Below are positions 54,090-62,853 of a stretch of DNA of 64,000 nucleotides, one piece after another. Where the stretch lies: assembly GCA_040387375.1 (NCBI GenBank), contig JAZKDW010000011.1, positions 62,001 through 126,000 on the forward strand. Reading direction: 5' to 3'. The DNA is from JAZKDW01 sp040387375. Its GTDB lineage: Bacteria > Pseudomonadota > Gammaproteobacteria > Burkholderiales > Burkholderiaceae_D. The number at the start of each line of letters is the position of its first letter. Position 1 is the first letter of the stretch. A model generated the notes under the pieces. That model worked only from the letters and a program-made list of their open reading frames with translations. It did no database searches and was not told the origin of the DNA. A program made the translations under genes and the position numbers.

Positions 54090-56399
54090 TCAGGCAGCGA
54101 CCCGGAAACGTGACACGGAATTCTTGAGCTCCTCAGCCAGCTTGGAAAGTTCTCGAATTGAATGTGCTGTCTGCTGCGTACCCTGCTGCGTTTGTTCGGT
54201 TACGGTCAGAATATTCTGAATATTCTGCGCGACGCCGCTAGCCGAGGTCGCCTGCTGTTCGGTCGCCGATGATATTCCCTGAATCAATTCAGCCAGTTGA
54301 TTGGACACACGCCGGATATCGGACAGGGCCGCGCCTGCCGCATCGGACAGTTTGGCCCCTTCAACCACACCCTGCGTCGATTTTTCCATAGCGGCGACTG
54401 CGTCATGCGTATCCGTCTGAATGGTGCGAACCAGGGCGCCGATCTGCTTGGTCGCTTCGCCGGAACGTTCGGCAAGCCGCTGCACCTCTTCGGCAACCAC
54501 CGAAAAGCCGCGTCCTGCTTCACCGGCGGATGCTGCCTGAATCGCAGCGTTCAGCGCCAGCACGTTGGTCTGTTCGGTAATGTCGGAAATCAGCTCGGTG
54601 ATTTCACCAATCTCCTGTGAGGATTCACCCAAACGCTTGATCCGTTTGGACGTCTCCTGGATTTGCTCGCGGATCTCGTTCATGCCCTTGATCGCGTTTT
54701 CCACGGCCTTTGAACCCTGCTCCGCGGCAGTCACCGACTGGCGCGCCACCTCCGCCGATTCGTTGGCTGATTTTGAAACATCGGTAATCTGCACCGCCAT
54801 GTCGAGCACAGCTTGGCCGGTTTCCTGAATCTCCCGCGATTGTTTGTGCGAGGCGGCGAGCAGTTCGGACGAAATATTTTGCGCCTGGTTGGAGGCGAAA
54901 GTCACTTGTTCTGCGGTATTGGTCACACGTCCGACCAGACCGCGCAATTCTTCCACCGTGTAGTTCAGCGAATCGGCAATCGCGCCGGTAATATCCTCGG
55001 ACACCGTCGCCTGGACCGTCAAGTCGCCGTCTGCCACTTCCTGCAATTCATTCATCAGGCGCAAAATCGCAGCCTGGTTCTGGTCATTGGCATTCTTCGC
55101 TTCTTCCTCCTGCAGTTGTGCCTGCAGTCGTTGCGCCTCCGCAGCTTCGCGACGCAAGTCCGCTTCCGCCGTTCGATTGCGGCTGTCCTGCACCAGGGCC
55201 AGCGCGATGCCTGCAGCGGAAATCAGCGCCAGCAATGCGCATGACAGCATCGCCCAGTATGTCCATGGCAAGGCGTCTTCCTCAGCCCGATAGGCTTTTT
55301 GCAACTTGCTCAGTTGTTCCTTCAATGTTTCGTTTTCCGTGAAAATAAGTTGCTCGGATTGTTTGGCGGCGATGAAATTTTGCAGATTTCCAAGAATGCT
55401 GGCCACCGATTTCTGGTACTCGGCAAAGACGATCTGCAACTCGCTTAATTTATCGCGTGTATCTTGGTCCTTGGTCGCTGACAGCCGCAAGACATCGCTG
55501 CCGGTCAGGAATCCATCGGTGATATCCCGGAATGTATTGGTGTCTTTGCCCAGCAAGAACGCTGTCTCCGGATTCACGCCTTCCGAGGTCAGGAACTCAT
55601 TGGCACTGCGGCCAAGCCGTTGGGTCAGCATGACGAGTTGTCCGGACGCGGAGATTTCCCTTGGCGATGCGCCGCCCTGCGCCTTCAAGGTGGCAATCTG
55701 CTCGGTCAATTCAAGCAGGGCAGGAGAAAGTGAATTGAGTTTTTGCAAGGTTGCGCCAAAACCGGCCAGTTCCTTCTCCAGCTTGAGAATGGTTGCAGAA
55801 GCCTTGTCGGAATTGGTCCAGACCTTGCGTGTCTCGTTCAGCATGCCCGTCAACGCACCGGTAGGCGAATCAATCTCACGGCCTTGATATATTCCGCCTT
55901 CGGAGAGCACTTTCAAATCGGCGTTAAATTCCTTGCGGCTGTCTGCCAGTTGCGTGAATGCCTTGAGATTGCCCTGAATCGCATTTGGCGCTGCCTTGCC
56001 TATCCGCTGCGAATGCATCAGCGCATCACCGGCAATTTGCGTTTGGGTGGACCTGACGGTTGACGCACTGGAATTGAGCCAGACGAAAATCGTGCCCAGA
56101 ACGAGAGCGCCGCCGAGCAGCAGCAGAAGCAGACGTACTTGTCTCTGCAGCGGCAGGCGGCCGATCAACGGCAGTCGAATCTTGCCGGTCTTTTCTAATG
56201 CATCGCCGAGGAAAGTGGCATTTTTAGCAGATGAGGACGCAGTACGCCCGCCATTGGAGGGCTGCTCGGATCCGGATGCATGCCTGGTACTTGCCGCGTT
56301 CGCCGGATTGGCGGCCATGGAGAGATCATGGGCAATGACGCCAGCCTGTCCGGCAGATTCTGCACGTTTGCCCTTGGAAAAGAACGGTAGATTAAATGC
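54090..56399 (-). CDS. pilJ: Type IV pilus methyl-accepting chemotaxis protein PilJ
   Basis: Chemoreceptor feeding the ChpA kinase. About 769 residues. First membrane segment VRLLLLLLGGALVLGTIFVW near residue 85, a periplasmic PilJ-type sensor with repeated helices, second membrane segment YWAMLSCALLALISAAGIAL near 385, then HAMP-like linker and the MCP signalling domain with the hairpin tip GRGFSVVAEEVQRLAERSGE. The ATG at 56397-56399 (MAFNLPFF) fits the family start; 8 more codons are open upstream. An Ala/Ser-rich N-terminal tail of about 70 residues precedes the first membrane segment. Confidence 0.94.
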   Translation of the reverse strand, partial: AFNLPFFSKGKRAESAGQAGVIAHDLSMAANPANAASTRHASGSEQPSNGGRTASSSAKNATFLGDALEKTGKIRLPLIGRLPLQRQVRLLLLLLGGALVLGTIFVWLNSSASTVRSTQTQIAGDALMHSQRIGKAAPNAIQGNLKAFTQLADSRKEFNADLKVLSEGGIYQGREIDSPTGALTGMLNETRKVWTNSDKASATILKLEKELAGFGATLQKLNSLSPALLELTEQIATLKAQGGASPREISASGQLVMLTQRLGRSANEFLTSEGVNPETAFLLGKDTNTFRDITDGFLTGSDVLRLSATKDQDTRDKLSELQIVFAEYQKSVASILGNLQNFIAAKQSEQLIFTENETLKEQLSKLQKAYRAEEDALPWTYWAMLSCALLALISAAGIALALVQDSRNRTAEADLRREAAEAQRLQAQLQEEEAKNANDQNQAAILRLMNELQEVADGDLTVQATVSEDITGAIADSLNYTVEELRGLVGRVTNTAEQVTFASNQAQNISSELLAASHKQSREIQETGQAVLDMAVQITDVSKSANESAEVARQSVTAAEQGSKAVENAIKGMNEIREQIQETSKRIKRLGESSQEIGEITELISDITEQTNVLALNAAIQAASAGEAGRGFSVVAEEVQRLAERSGEATKQIGALVRTIQTDTHDAVAAMEKSTQGVVEGAKLSDAAGAALSDIRRVSNQLAELIQGISSATEQQATSASGVAQNIQNILTVTEQTQQGTQQTAHSIRELSKLAEELKNSVSRFRVAA

Positions 56400-56442
56400 C
56401 ATTACTGATTCTCCTAATACCAATTACATTGCGCCCAGGCTT

Positions 56443-56506
56443 AGAGCGATTTGCGAGTCCGCACACCGACTCGCAAACCGCTCTAGTGCCTATCTTGACA
56501 GGCACT
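56443..56506 (-). promoter_or_regulatory. Two tandem hairpins between pilI and pilJ
   Basis: A 17-base stem with one mismatch and an 8-base loop (arms 56443-56459 and 56468-56484, core TTTGCGAGTC) follows a 7-base perfect stem with an 8-base loop (arms 56485-56491 and 56500-56506). The smaller one overlaps the pilI stop codon. No T-run follows, so they are more likely RNA-stability or processing structures than a full terminator. Confidence 0.6.
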
Positions 56507-57099
56507 TACAACCTGGCAGCTAATAAACCAACATGCAGAAATTGCGGGTCTTGCACGACCAAAGACAGGTTGAGTTCTGTCCAGACTTGCGATTCTTGAT
56601 CGATATAACGCCGGGTAGCCCATCGCGCACCCTCTTCATCCGGCCCAATGGACTGGACCTCCATTTCGGCAACGTTTCGCAAGCCCATGACACGTGAAAC
56701 CAGCAAGCCGCTGTTGAAGGACAACGCGGGGGCGAACGCTACGATGCGGCTATTCTTGTCGACAATCGATGGCGCGAGACCTTGAAAACGCGCGAAGTCG
56801 ATGACACTGATCAGATTGCCCCGCAAGTTGGACAGACCGAGGAACCACTCCTGGGTCAGGGGAACCGGCGTGATTGGGCCGACGGAAACGATTTCACCAG
56901 CCTCTTGCAGATTCAGCAGCCAGCGGCTTTGGTCTATCATGATGCCAAGCTGGTTGACGCGCGCGTCAACGCCGCTGCGGGCGGCCTGCATGCGCTCAAC
57001 CAGTTGGGATTGAAATTCCCGCAGACGCGAGCGGCGCGCAGCCGTATCCGGCTTCCTGAAAACCTTATCCGACAAACCGTCTGAGGGCGTTTGCGTCAT
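56506..57099 (-). CDS. pilI: CheW-like adaptor PilI
   Basis: Adaptor linking PilJ to ChpA. A 197-residue CheW domain protein: VGPITPVPLTQEWFLGLSNL and RGNLISVIDFARFQG are the CheW core strands, LSFNSGLLVSRVMGL and NEELVQSIGPDE-like positions (here AEMEVQSIGPDE) follow. It begins 9 bases after the pilH stop. An N-terminal helix of about 50 residues (Arg/Gln-rich) precedes the core. Confidence 0.92.
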   Translation of the reverse strand: MTQTPSDGLSDKVFRKPDTAARRSRLREFQSQLVERMQAARSGVDARVNQLGIMIDQSRWLLNLQEAGEIVSVGPITPVPLTQEWFLGLSNLRGNLISVIDFARFQGLAPSIVDKNSRIVAFAPALSFNSGLLVSRVMGLRNVAEMEVQSIGPDEEGARWATRRYIDQESQVWTELNLSLVVQDPQFLHVGLLAARL

Positions 57100-57108
57100 G
57101 GAAGTGAA

Positions 57109-57474
57109 TTATCCCAATGCCGCAATTTTTGCCAGTAACTCCTGCGGGTCGACCGGCTTGACGATATAGTCGCGCGCACCTTGCCGCAATCCCCAGATGC
57201 GGTCAGTTTCCTGACCCTTGCTGGTGCAGATAATGACAGGCACGTCCTGGGTTGCCGGGTCGCGCGTAATGGCACGGGTAACCTGGAAGCCGTTTTGCCC
57301 TGGCATGACAATATCCATCAGGATCAGTTGCGGCTTGTCGGCCTTGATTTTTACCAGCGCTTCTTCACCGTTCTCCGCGGTGGAAACCGAAAACCCGTTC
57401 TTGATCAGAATGTCCGAAAGAAAATAGCGTTCTGTCGGAGAGTCGTCGACGATGAGAATTTTTTGTATGGCCAT
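57109..57474 (-). CDS. pilH: Response regulator PilH
   Basis: Single-domain receiver of 121 residues: ILIVDDSPTERYFL (acidic pocket), LILMDIVMPGQNGFQ (phosphoacceptor Asp about 52), VIICTSKGQETDR and YIVKPVDPQEL (Lys). It is thought to tune pilus retraction as a phosphate sink. It lies between pilG and pilI in the operon. Confidence 0.94.
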   Translation of the reverse strand: MAIQKILIVDDSPTERYFLSDILIKNGFSVSTAENGEEALVKIKADKPQLILMDIVMPGQNGFQVTRAITRDPATQDVPVIICTSKGQETDRIWGLRQGARDYIVKPVDPQELLAKIAALG

Positions 57475-57495
57475 AAAAACCTTAGATTCAAAAAA

Positions 57496-57897
57496 TTACC
57501 TGGGAAGCGCAGGAGCCGTATGTTCACGCACTGTTTTTAACAGGCTGTCTTTGGTAAATGGTTTGGTGAGATAGGCATTGGAGCCGACCATGGCGCCGCG
57601 CGCACGGTCGAATAATCCATCTTTCGAGGAAAGCATGATGACGGGCGTTGTGTGGAATTTGGCGCTTTTTTTTATCAGCGCGCAGGTTTGATACCCATCC
57701 AGCCTGGGCATCAATATGTCGCAAAATATCAAGGCTGGCTTGTGGTCATTCATCTTGGCAAGTGCATCGAAACCATCGTCGGCAAGTACGACCTGATAAC
57801 CTGCCTGCCCCAGAAAAATCTCCGCTGATCGCCGGATCGTGCTGCTATCGTCGATCACCATAATCTTCAGGCTGACATTTTCTGTCAAAGTTGTCAT
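57496..57897 (-). CDS. pilG: Response regulator PilG
   Basis: Receiver of 133 residues with IMVIDDSSTIRRSAE, LIFCDILMPRLDGYQ (phosphoacceptor Asp about 59), VIMLSSKDGLFDRAR and YLTKPFTKDSL. PilG promotes pilus extension and twitching. It is the first gene of the Pil-Chp operon and has a plausible promoter just upstream. A 21-base spacer separates it from pilH. Confidence 0.94.
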   Translation of the reverse strand: MTTLTENVSLKIMVIDDSSTIRRSAEIFLGQAGYQVVLADDGFDALAKMNDHKPALIFCDILMPRLDGYQTCALIKKSAKFHTTPVIMLSSKDGLFDRARGAMVGSNAYLTKPFTKDSLLKTVREHTAPALPR

Positions 57898-57922
57898 TAC
57901 GTCACCCCGTTAAACGAACTTC

Positions 57923-57952
57923 AATATACGGCGCAACTGTAACAAAAAGCAA
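57923..57952 (-). promoter_or_regulatory. Candidate promoter of the Pil-Chp operon
   Basis: Minus strand: -35 TTGCTT (57947-57952), 18-base spacer, -10 TATATT (57923-57928), about 26 bases before the pilG ATG. The -10 matches at five of six positions. Confidence 0.4.
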
Positions 57953-58068
57953 GATGGTTGAGCACAACGTTGCGCCTATGGTTTCCTACAGCGTGGTTTT
58001 TTTGCGAAACATTATCGAAATGCCAGCGAACCATTACGACTGGCAAATTCAATCACGCAAAGACGATT

Positions 58069-58263
58069 TCAGATGCTGACCATTTCAAAATCTTCCTTGC
58101 GCGCACCGCATTCGGGACAAGTCCAGTTCATCGGCACTTGCTCCCAACGGGTGCCGGGTGCAATGCCTTCTTCGGGCAAGCCGGCGGCTTCATCGTAGAT
58201 CCATCCGCAGATCAAGCACATCCATGTCTTGAATTCTTCATTTGCTGTTTCGTTAGTGCTCAC
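58069..58263 (-). CDS. Rubredoxin
   Basis: A 64-residue electron carrier with a single iron held by four Cys: MCLICGWIYDEAAG and CPECGARKEDF. The spacing and GTRWEQVPMNWTCP match the classical rubredoxin fold, with a short extra N-terminus of about 12 residues. Start is a GTG at 58261-58263. It is divergent from the ThiD-like gene with a 53-base spacer that must hold both promoters. Confidence 0.95.
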   Translation of the reverse strand: MSTNETANEEFKTWMCLICGWIYDEAAGLPEEGIAPGTRWEQVPMNWTCPECGARKEDFEMVSI

Positions 58264-58316
58264 GGCTGACTGCCCTTCAAGTAAAATGCAAAGTCAGTTA
58301 TCTTAATCTACTCGCT

Positions 58317-59159
58317 GTGCAAAACCAAACTTCTCCGCTTATTTTGACTTTCGGCGCTGCCGACCCGGTCGGCGCCATCGGCATTCAGGGTGATCTTGCT
58401 TCATTTGCCGCAATGGGTTGTCACGGCTTGTCCGTGATCACCGCTCTCCTGATTGGCGACACCACCGGCATTGAAGACGCGCAAATCATCGATCCCGACT
58501 GGGTGGCGGACCAGGCCCGCGTGATACTGGAGGACATGCCTGTTTCCGCGTTCAAGGTAGGGGTCGTCGGCAGCATCGAAAACGTGTCGGTCATTGCCGA
58601 GATCGTGTCCGACTATCCCGATATTCCGCTGATATTGGATCCTTTCAGCACGTCGATGCCGGATCCGGGACTCGACAGCGAGGACTTGCTGGTCGCCATG
58701 CGTGAATTGCTGATTCCCCAGACCACCTTGCTGCTGGTATCGGCTGTCGAACTGGCGCGCCTTGCCGAAACCTGGCGTGAACCCTCCACCGAAGATACGC
58801 TGACGCTGGATGCGATGCGCATCATCGAGATGGGTTGCGAATTCCTGTTCGTGACCGGCACCCCCTCCGATGCACATGACGTGACCAACATGCTGTTTAA
58901 CGAATCCGGCATGGTGCGCCACGATCACTGGCAACGGCAATCGGGCTCGTTCGGCGGCGCCGGCAACACGCTGTCGGCGACGATTGCCGCGATGCTTGCC
59001 AATGGGCTGGATGTGCCGGAAGCGGTGCTGGAGGCGCAGGAATTCACCATCGCCGCGATCGCTCATGCACAACGCCTTGGCATGGGCAAACTCATACCTG
59101 ACCGCTATTTCTGGGCGCGCGAACCTGATGACGCTCCCGGCGCGCCTGACGCCGCATGA
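58317..59159 (+). CDS. ThiD-like phosphomethylpyrimidine kinase family protein
   Basis: Ribokinase-fold protein of 280 residues, related to hydroxymethylpyrimidine (phosphate) kinase of thiamine synthesis. PVGAIGIQGDLASFAAMGCH and SVITALLIGDTTG fit ThiD, but the usual GTGC anion-hole motif reads FGGAGNTLSATIA, with Asn for the catalytic Cys. GAADPVGA also departs from the common DSSGGAG. It may be a paralogue with altered activity. Start is a GTG. It is followed by hemL after 19 bases. Confidence 0.8.
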   Translation: MQNQTSPLILTFGAADPVGAIGIQGDLASFAAMGCHGLSVITALLIGDTTGIEDAQIIDPDWVADQARVILEDMPVSAFKVGVVGSIENVSVIAEIVSDYPDIPLILDPFSTSMPDPGLDSEDLLVAMRELLIPQTTLLLVSAVELARLAETWREPSTEDTLTLDAMRIIEMGCEFLFVTGTPSDAHDVTNMLFNESGMVRHDHWQRQSGSFGGAGNTLSATIAAMLANGLDVPEAVLEAQEFTIAAIAHAQRLGMGKLIPDRYFWAREPDDAPGAPDAA

Positions 59160-59178
59160 TTTTTACATTGATTGATTT

Positions 59179-60477
59179 ATGACTTCTCAACTCCCAGCCA
59201 ATAAAAACGATCTTCTTTTCGAACGCGCGCAGCGCACTACGCCGGGCGGCGTCAATTCGCCGGTGCGGGCATTCCGCTCGGTGGGCGGCACACCGCGTTT
59301 CATCACCCGTGCCGAGGGTCCCTATTTCTGGGATGCCGAGGACAGGCGCTACATCGACTACATAGGCTCGTGGGGCCCGGCCATTGTCGGCCATGCCCAC
59401 CCGACCGTGATCAAGGCGGTGCAGGATGCGGCGGCACGGGGCCTGAGTTTTGGCGCCCCGACCGAGGGCGAGATCGAGATGGCGGAAGAAATCTGCCGGC
59501 TGGTGCCATCGATCGAGCAGGTGCGGCTGGTGTCCAGCGGCACCGAAGCGGCGATGAGCGCATTGCGCCTGGCGCGCGGCGCCACCGGCCGCGACACCAT
59601 CGTCAAGTTCGAAGGCTGCTACCACGGCCATGCCGACTCATTGCTGGTGAAAGCCGGCAGCGGCTTGCTGACCTTTGGCAATCCGACCTCGGCCGGCGTG
59701 CCGGCGGATTTCGCCAGACACACGCTGGTCCTCGACTACAACAATCCCCAGCAGCTCGAAGAATTATTCGATCGGATCGGCGACTCGATCGCCTGCGTGA
59801 TCGTCGAACCGGTAGCCGGCAACATGAACCTGCTGCCGGCGACACCGGCGTTCCTGCAAACGATGCGGCGGGTTTGCAGCAAGCATGGCGCGGTGCTGAT
59901 CTTTGATGAAGTGATGTCCGGATTCCGGGTCGCGTTGGGCGGCGCGCAGGCGATATACGGCGTCACGCCGGACCTGACCGTGCTCGGCAAGGTGATCGGC
60001 GGCGGCCTGCCCGTCGCCGCCTTCGGCGGCCGCGCCGATCTGATGGCGCATCTGGCGCCGCTGGGAGCGGTCTATCAGGCTGGCACCCTGTCGGGCAACC
60101 CGGTTGCGGTGGCTGCGGGCATGAGCACACTCAAGCTGATTCAGGCCGACGGCTTTTATGAGTCGCTGAGCGCGCAGACCGCGAAGCTGGCGCAGGGCCT
60201 GTCTGCTGCGGCCAGAGAGGCAGGCTTGACGTTCTGCGCCAATTCGGTCGGCGGCATGTTCGGCCTGTACTTCGCGGAAAACATCCCGACAAATTATGCC
60301 GAGATGATGGCGTGCGACAAAACACGCTTTAATGCTTTTTTCCACGCGATGCTCGACGCCGGCGTCTATCTGGCGCCCTCCGCATTCGAAGCGGGTTTTG
60401 TATCGGCGCGGCATGATGATGCAGTGATCGAAGCGACGATCACTGCCGCGCGGGGAGCCTTTGCCGGCCTGGCCTGA
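59179..60477 (+). CDS. hemL: Glutamate-1-semialdehyde 2,1-aminomutase
   Basis: Makes 5-aminolevulinate for haem from glutamate-1-semialdehyde, a PLP enzyme. The 432-residue protein has GGVNSPVRAFRSVGGTPRF, YIDYIGSWGPAIVGH, FDEVMSGFRVA and the PLP Lys in LGKVIGGGLPVAAFGGR. VYQAGTLSGNPVAVAAG is also conserved. It ends exactly where the dispersed repeat begins. Confidence 0.96.
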   Translation: MTSQLPANKNDLLFERAQRTTPGGVNSPVRAFRSVGGTPRFITRAEGPYFWDAEDRRYIDYIGSWGPAIVGHAHPTVIKAVQDAAARGLSFGAPTEGEIEMAEEICRLVPSIEQVRLVSSGTEAAMSALRLARGATGRDTIVKFEGCYHGHADSLLVKAGSGLLTFGNPTSAGVPADFARHTLVLDYNNPQQLEELFDRIGDSIACVIVEPVAGNMNLLPATPAFLQTMRRVCSKHGAVLIFDEVMSGFRVALGGAQAIYGVTPDLTVLGKVIGGGLPVAAFGGRADLMAHLAPLGAVYQAGTLSGNPVAVAAGMSTLKLIQADGFYESLSAQTAKLAQGLSAAAREAGLTFCANSVGGMFGLYFAENIPTNYAEMMACDKTRFNAFFHAMLDAGVYLAPSAFEAGFVSARHDDAVIEATITAARGAFAGLA

Positions 60478-60744
60478 GCTCGACATTATCCATTCAGCTG
60501 GCATGACAAAGCGAATCGATGAAGCGATCCACCAAAGGGCGTGGAATTTTTGTCGTGTCGGGCCTGCGGGACGTCGACGTTCTTCCCCCGAACTAGCGGG
60601 TTATGGATTCCCTCTTGCGAGGGAATGACGGTAGTAATGGCGACGCTCTCCACTCTTGCCACCGTCGTTCCCGTGGAAACGGGAACCCAGACTGAGCTTG
60701 CATCACGAGACCGATACGCTCAGCTACGCCGCATGAATGGATAA
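60475..60744. repeat. Dispersed repeat, copy B (uninterrupted)
   Basis: About 270 bases starting at the hemL stop codon. Terminal inverted repeats TTATCCATTCA (60486-60496) and TGAATGGATAA (60734-60744) enclose two hairpins: CCCTC/GAGGG around 60620 and TTCCCGT/ACGGGAA around 60670-60690. It matches the interrupted copy at 46068-47840. No coding capacity; it looks like a small non-autonomous palindromic element. Confidence 0.82.
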
Positions 60745-60824
60745 AGTCCAGCTGAGGTGTAACAAGCGGCCACGGAATTGCATGCCGCGCTCGAAAGCGA
60801 GCCAGGCATGCGCATCCATGCAGG

Positions 60825-61796
60825 TTATTTAAGCTTCAGCCATCCTCGCTTGCGGAAATACAGGAACGGCGCGATCGCACTGCCCAGCATCAGCAAAATC
60901 GCGAACGGATATCCAAAGTCCCAGTTCAACTCCGGCAGAATCTTGAAATTCATGCCGTAAATGCTGGCGATCAGCGTCGGCGGCAGGAACGCTACCGACG
61001 CCACCGAGAAAATCTTGATGATCTTGTTCTGATTGATGTTGATGAAACCGACGGTTGCATCCATCAGGAAGTTGATCTTGTCGAACAAAAAAGCGGTATG
61101 GCTGTCGAGCGACTCGATATCGCGCAGAATTTGCCGGGCTTCTTCGAACTGGTCTGAATTGAGCAAACGTCCGCGCGTGAGGAAACTGACCGCCCGGCGC
61201 GTATCCATCATGTTGCGACGGATGCGTCCGTTCAAATCCTCTTCCTGCGCCATCGCATTCAGGGATTCAGCCGCGTCCTGATCGGTAAATTCTTTCTGCA
61301 AGACGCTGCGGCTGACTTCCTCGAGGTTCTGGTAAATACCCTCCAGCGCATCGGCGCAATATTCAGCGTCGGTTGCATACAGATCGAGCAGCACATCCTT
61401 GTAATCATTGATCGATCCGGGCCGCGAGCGGGCACGCATGCGCACCAGGCGAAATACCGGCAAGTCATCGGTATGCACTGAAAACAGCATGTTTTTCGCG
61501 AGAATGAAGGCCACCGTGATTGCCCGCGACGGACCGTCATCTTCTTCCAGCAAAAAATCGGTGCGCAGATGCAGGTCGCCATTTTCCGCTTCGTAGTAAC
61601 GGGCCGACGCTTCAATGTCCTTTACTTCGTCTTCGCCGGGCAGCGGCACGTCGTAAATGCTCTTGATCCAGTCGCGTTCCTCATCATTGGGATCGGTCAG
61701 ATCGACCCAAACCGGCTCGACCTTTTCCAGATCGGCGCGGCTGTCGATGTTGACCTGGCTCAGCCGCCCGTTTTGCAAGACGAATACGTTAATCAT
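60825..61796 (-). CDS. corA: Magnesium/cobalt transporter CorA
   Basis: Pentameric divalent-cation channel of the inner membrane, 323 residues. Long N-terminal cytoplasmic domain, then two membrane segments at the C-terminus: IFSVASVAFLPPTLIASIYGMNF with the selectivity motif GMN, and FGYPFAILLMLGSAIAPFLYF. The end is rich in Lys/Arg (RKRGWLKLK), facing the cytoplasm. It is transcribed alone, convergent with hemL across the repeat. Confidence 0.94.
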   Translation of the reverse strand: MINVFVLQNGRLSQVNIDSRADLEKVEPVWVDLTDPNDEERDWIKSIYDVPLPGEDEVKDIEASARYYEAENGDLHLRTDFLLEEDDGPSRAITVAFILAKNMLFSVHTDDLPVFRLVRMRARSRPGSINDYKDVLLDLYATDAEYCADALEGIYQNLEEVSRSVLQKEFTDQDAAESLNAMAQEEDLNGRIRRNMMDTRRAVSFLTRGRLLNSDQFEEARQILRDIESLDSHTAFLFDKINFLMDATVGFININQNKIIKIFSVASVAFLPPTLIASIYGMNFKILPELNWDFGYPFAILLMLGSAIAPFLYFRKRGWLKLK

Positions 61797-62131
61797 GTGC
61801 TCTCCCTGCTGCGCCTGCAGGCACAGCCCACCCCGCAGAGGACCTCTGCAGGTAAAAAATATCTTGGGGAACGCGGCCTGAATCAGCCTTGGACGCGACC
61901 ACCCACCATTAATGGCGAGAGGGCGCTCTGGAAAGCTCGCAGATTAGCGCTATCTCGCCGACTGGCCGTCCGGCGACGGCTGATAACTATCAGATGGAAT
62001 ACCCAAAACGGGCCTCCGGAAACGAAAACAGCGCAAGTGTACTTTCAACGAGAAGCAGAGGCAAGCGTCAAACGAAATGAGCCGCTTTTCCGGCAATCCA
62101 TGTTGCCAAGCTAGTCAGGTTCAGGACTTTT
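61797..62131. other. corA upstream region
   Basis: 335 bases without a gene. It contains the hairpin GCAGAGG-A-CCTCTGC at 61835-61849, about 40-55 bases before the corA ATG, and would be within its leader. No known magnesium riboswitch pattern was recognised. Confidence 0.5.
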
Positions 62132-62827
62132 TCACGGCAGTTCAGCAGACCCCATGCGTCGCAAGATCAGGCCGGTACGACGTCCCAGATAACCCGAGCC
62201 CTGGTTTTTATCGTAAAAGCGCGGATTGGGCAGCATCACGGCCAAGCGGGCTGACTGGCTCGCACTGAGCTGGGCTGCGGATACGCCGTAGTAATGGCGG
62301 GCGGCGGCTTCGGCGCCAAACACGCCACTGCCCCATTCAACAACATTGAGATAGATCTCGAAAATGCGCTCTTTATCCATCCAGAATTCGAGCATGTACG
62401 TGATCACGAATTCCTGCGCCTTGCGGACATAACTTCGGTCACCGGATAAAAACAGGTTCTTGGCAAGCTGCTGGGTAATCGTCGAGCCGCCGGCGACCAC
62501 CTTGCCCTTTTTCGTATTCTTTTCATACGCCTTTAACAAGGCGTCCCAGTCAACGCCGACATGCTCCGAAAAATTGGAGTCTTCCGATGCAATGATCGCG
62601 CGCTTCAGATTATTCGAGATGCGCTGATAAGGCACCCATTTATATTTGAGCGCCGCCTTCGGGTTTTTGTCCTGCAGCACCGACAGTTGCTGGCGCATGA
62701 AGCTGGTTGAGCCTGGATTGTGATCCACCCACCACCAGATCTGCAAAAAGAAGTACAACTGAATGACCAGCACGATGGCGACCGGCACAATAATCAGCCA
62801 CAAGAACAGCTTGCGCAATATTTTCAT
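62132..62827 (-). CDS. mtgA: Monofunctional peptidoglycan glycosyltransferase
   Basis: GT51 enzyme polymerising lipid II into glycan strands. About 231 residues with one N-terminal membrane anchor (LFLWLIIVPVAIVLVIQLYF) and the family motifs ASEDSNFSEHVGVDW (catalytic Glu), GGSTITQQLAKNLFL and KAQEFVITYMLEF. The ATG at 62825-62827 (MKILRKLF) fits; a frame extending 29 codons upstream overlaps aroE. It lies 26 bases after aroE. Confidence 0.95.
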   Translation of the reverse strand: MKILRKLFLWLIIVPVAIVLVIQLYFFLQIWWWVDHNPGSTSFMRQQLSVLQDKNPKAALKYKWVPYQRISNNLKRAIIASEDSNFSEHVGVDWDALLKAYEKNTKKGKVVAGGSTITQQLAKNLFLSGDRSYVRKAQEFVITYMLEFWMDKERIFEIYLNVVEWGSGVFGAEAAARHYYGVSAAQLSASQSARLAVMLPNPRFYDKNQGSGYLGRRTGLILRRMGSAELP

Positions 62828-62853
62828 TTTTTTATTCACCGGCCTGGCCGGTA

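Noticed and set aside
58264..58316. TPP riboswitch ahead of the ThiD-like gene
   Set aside because: Only 53 bases separate it from rubredoxin and no THI-box motifs are visible.
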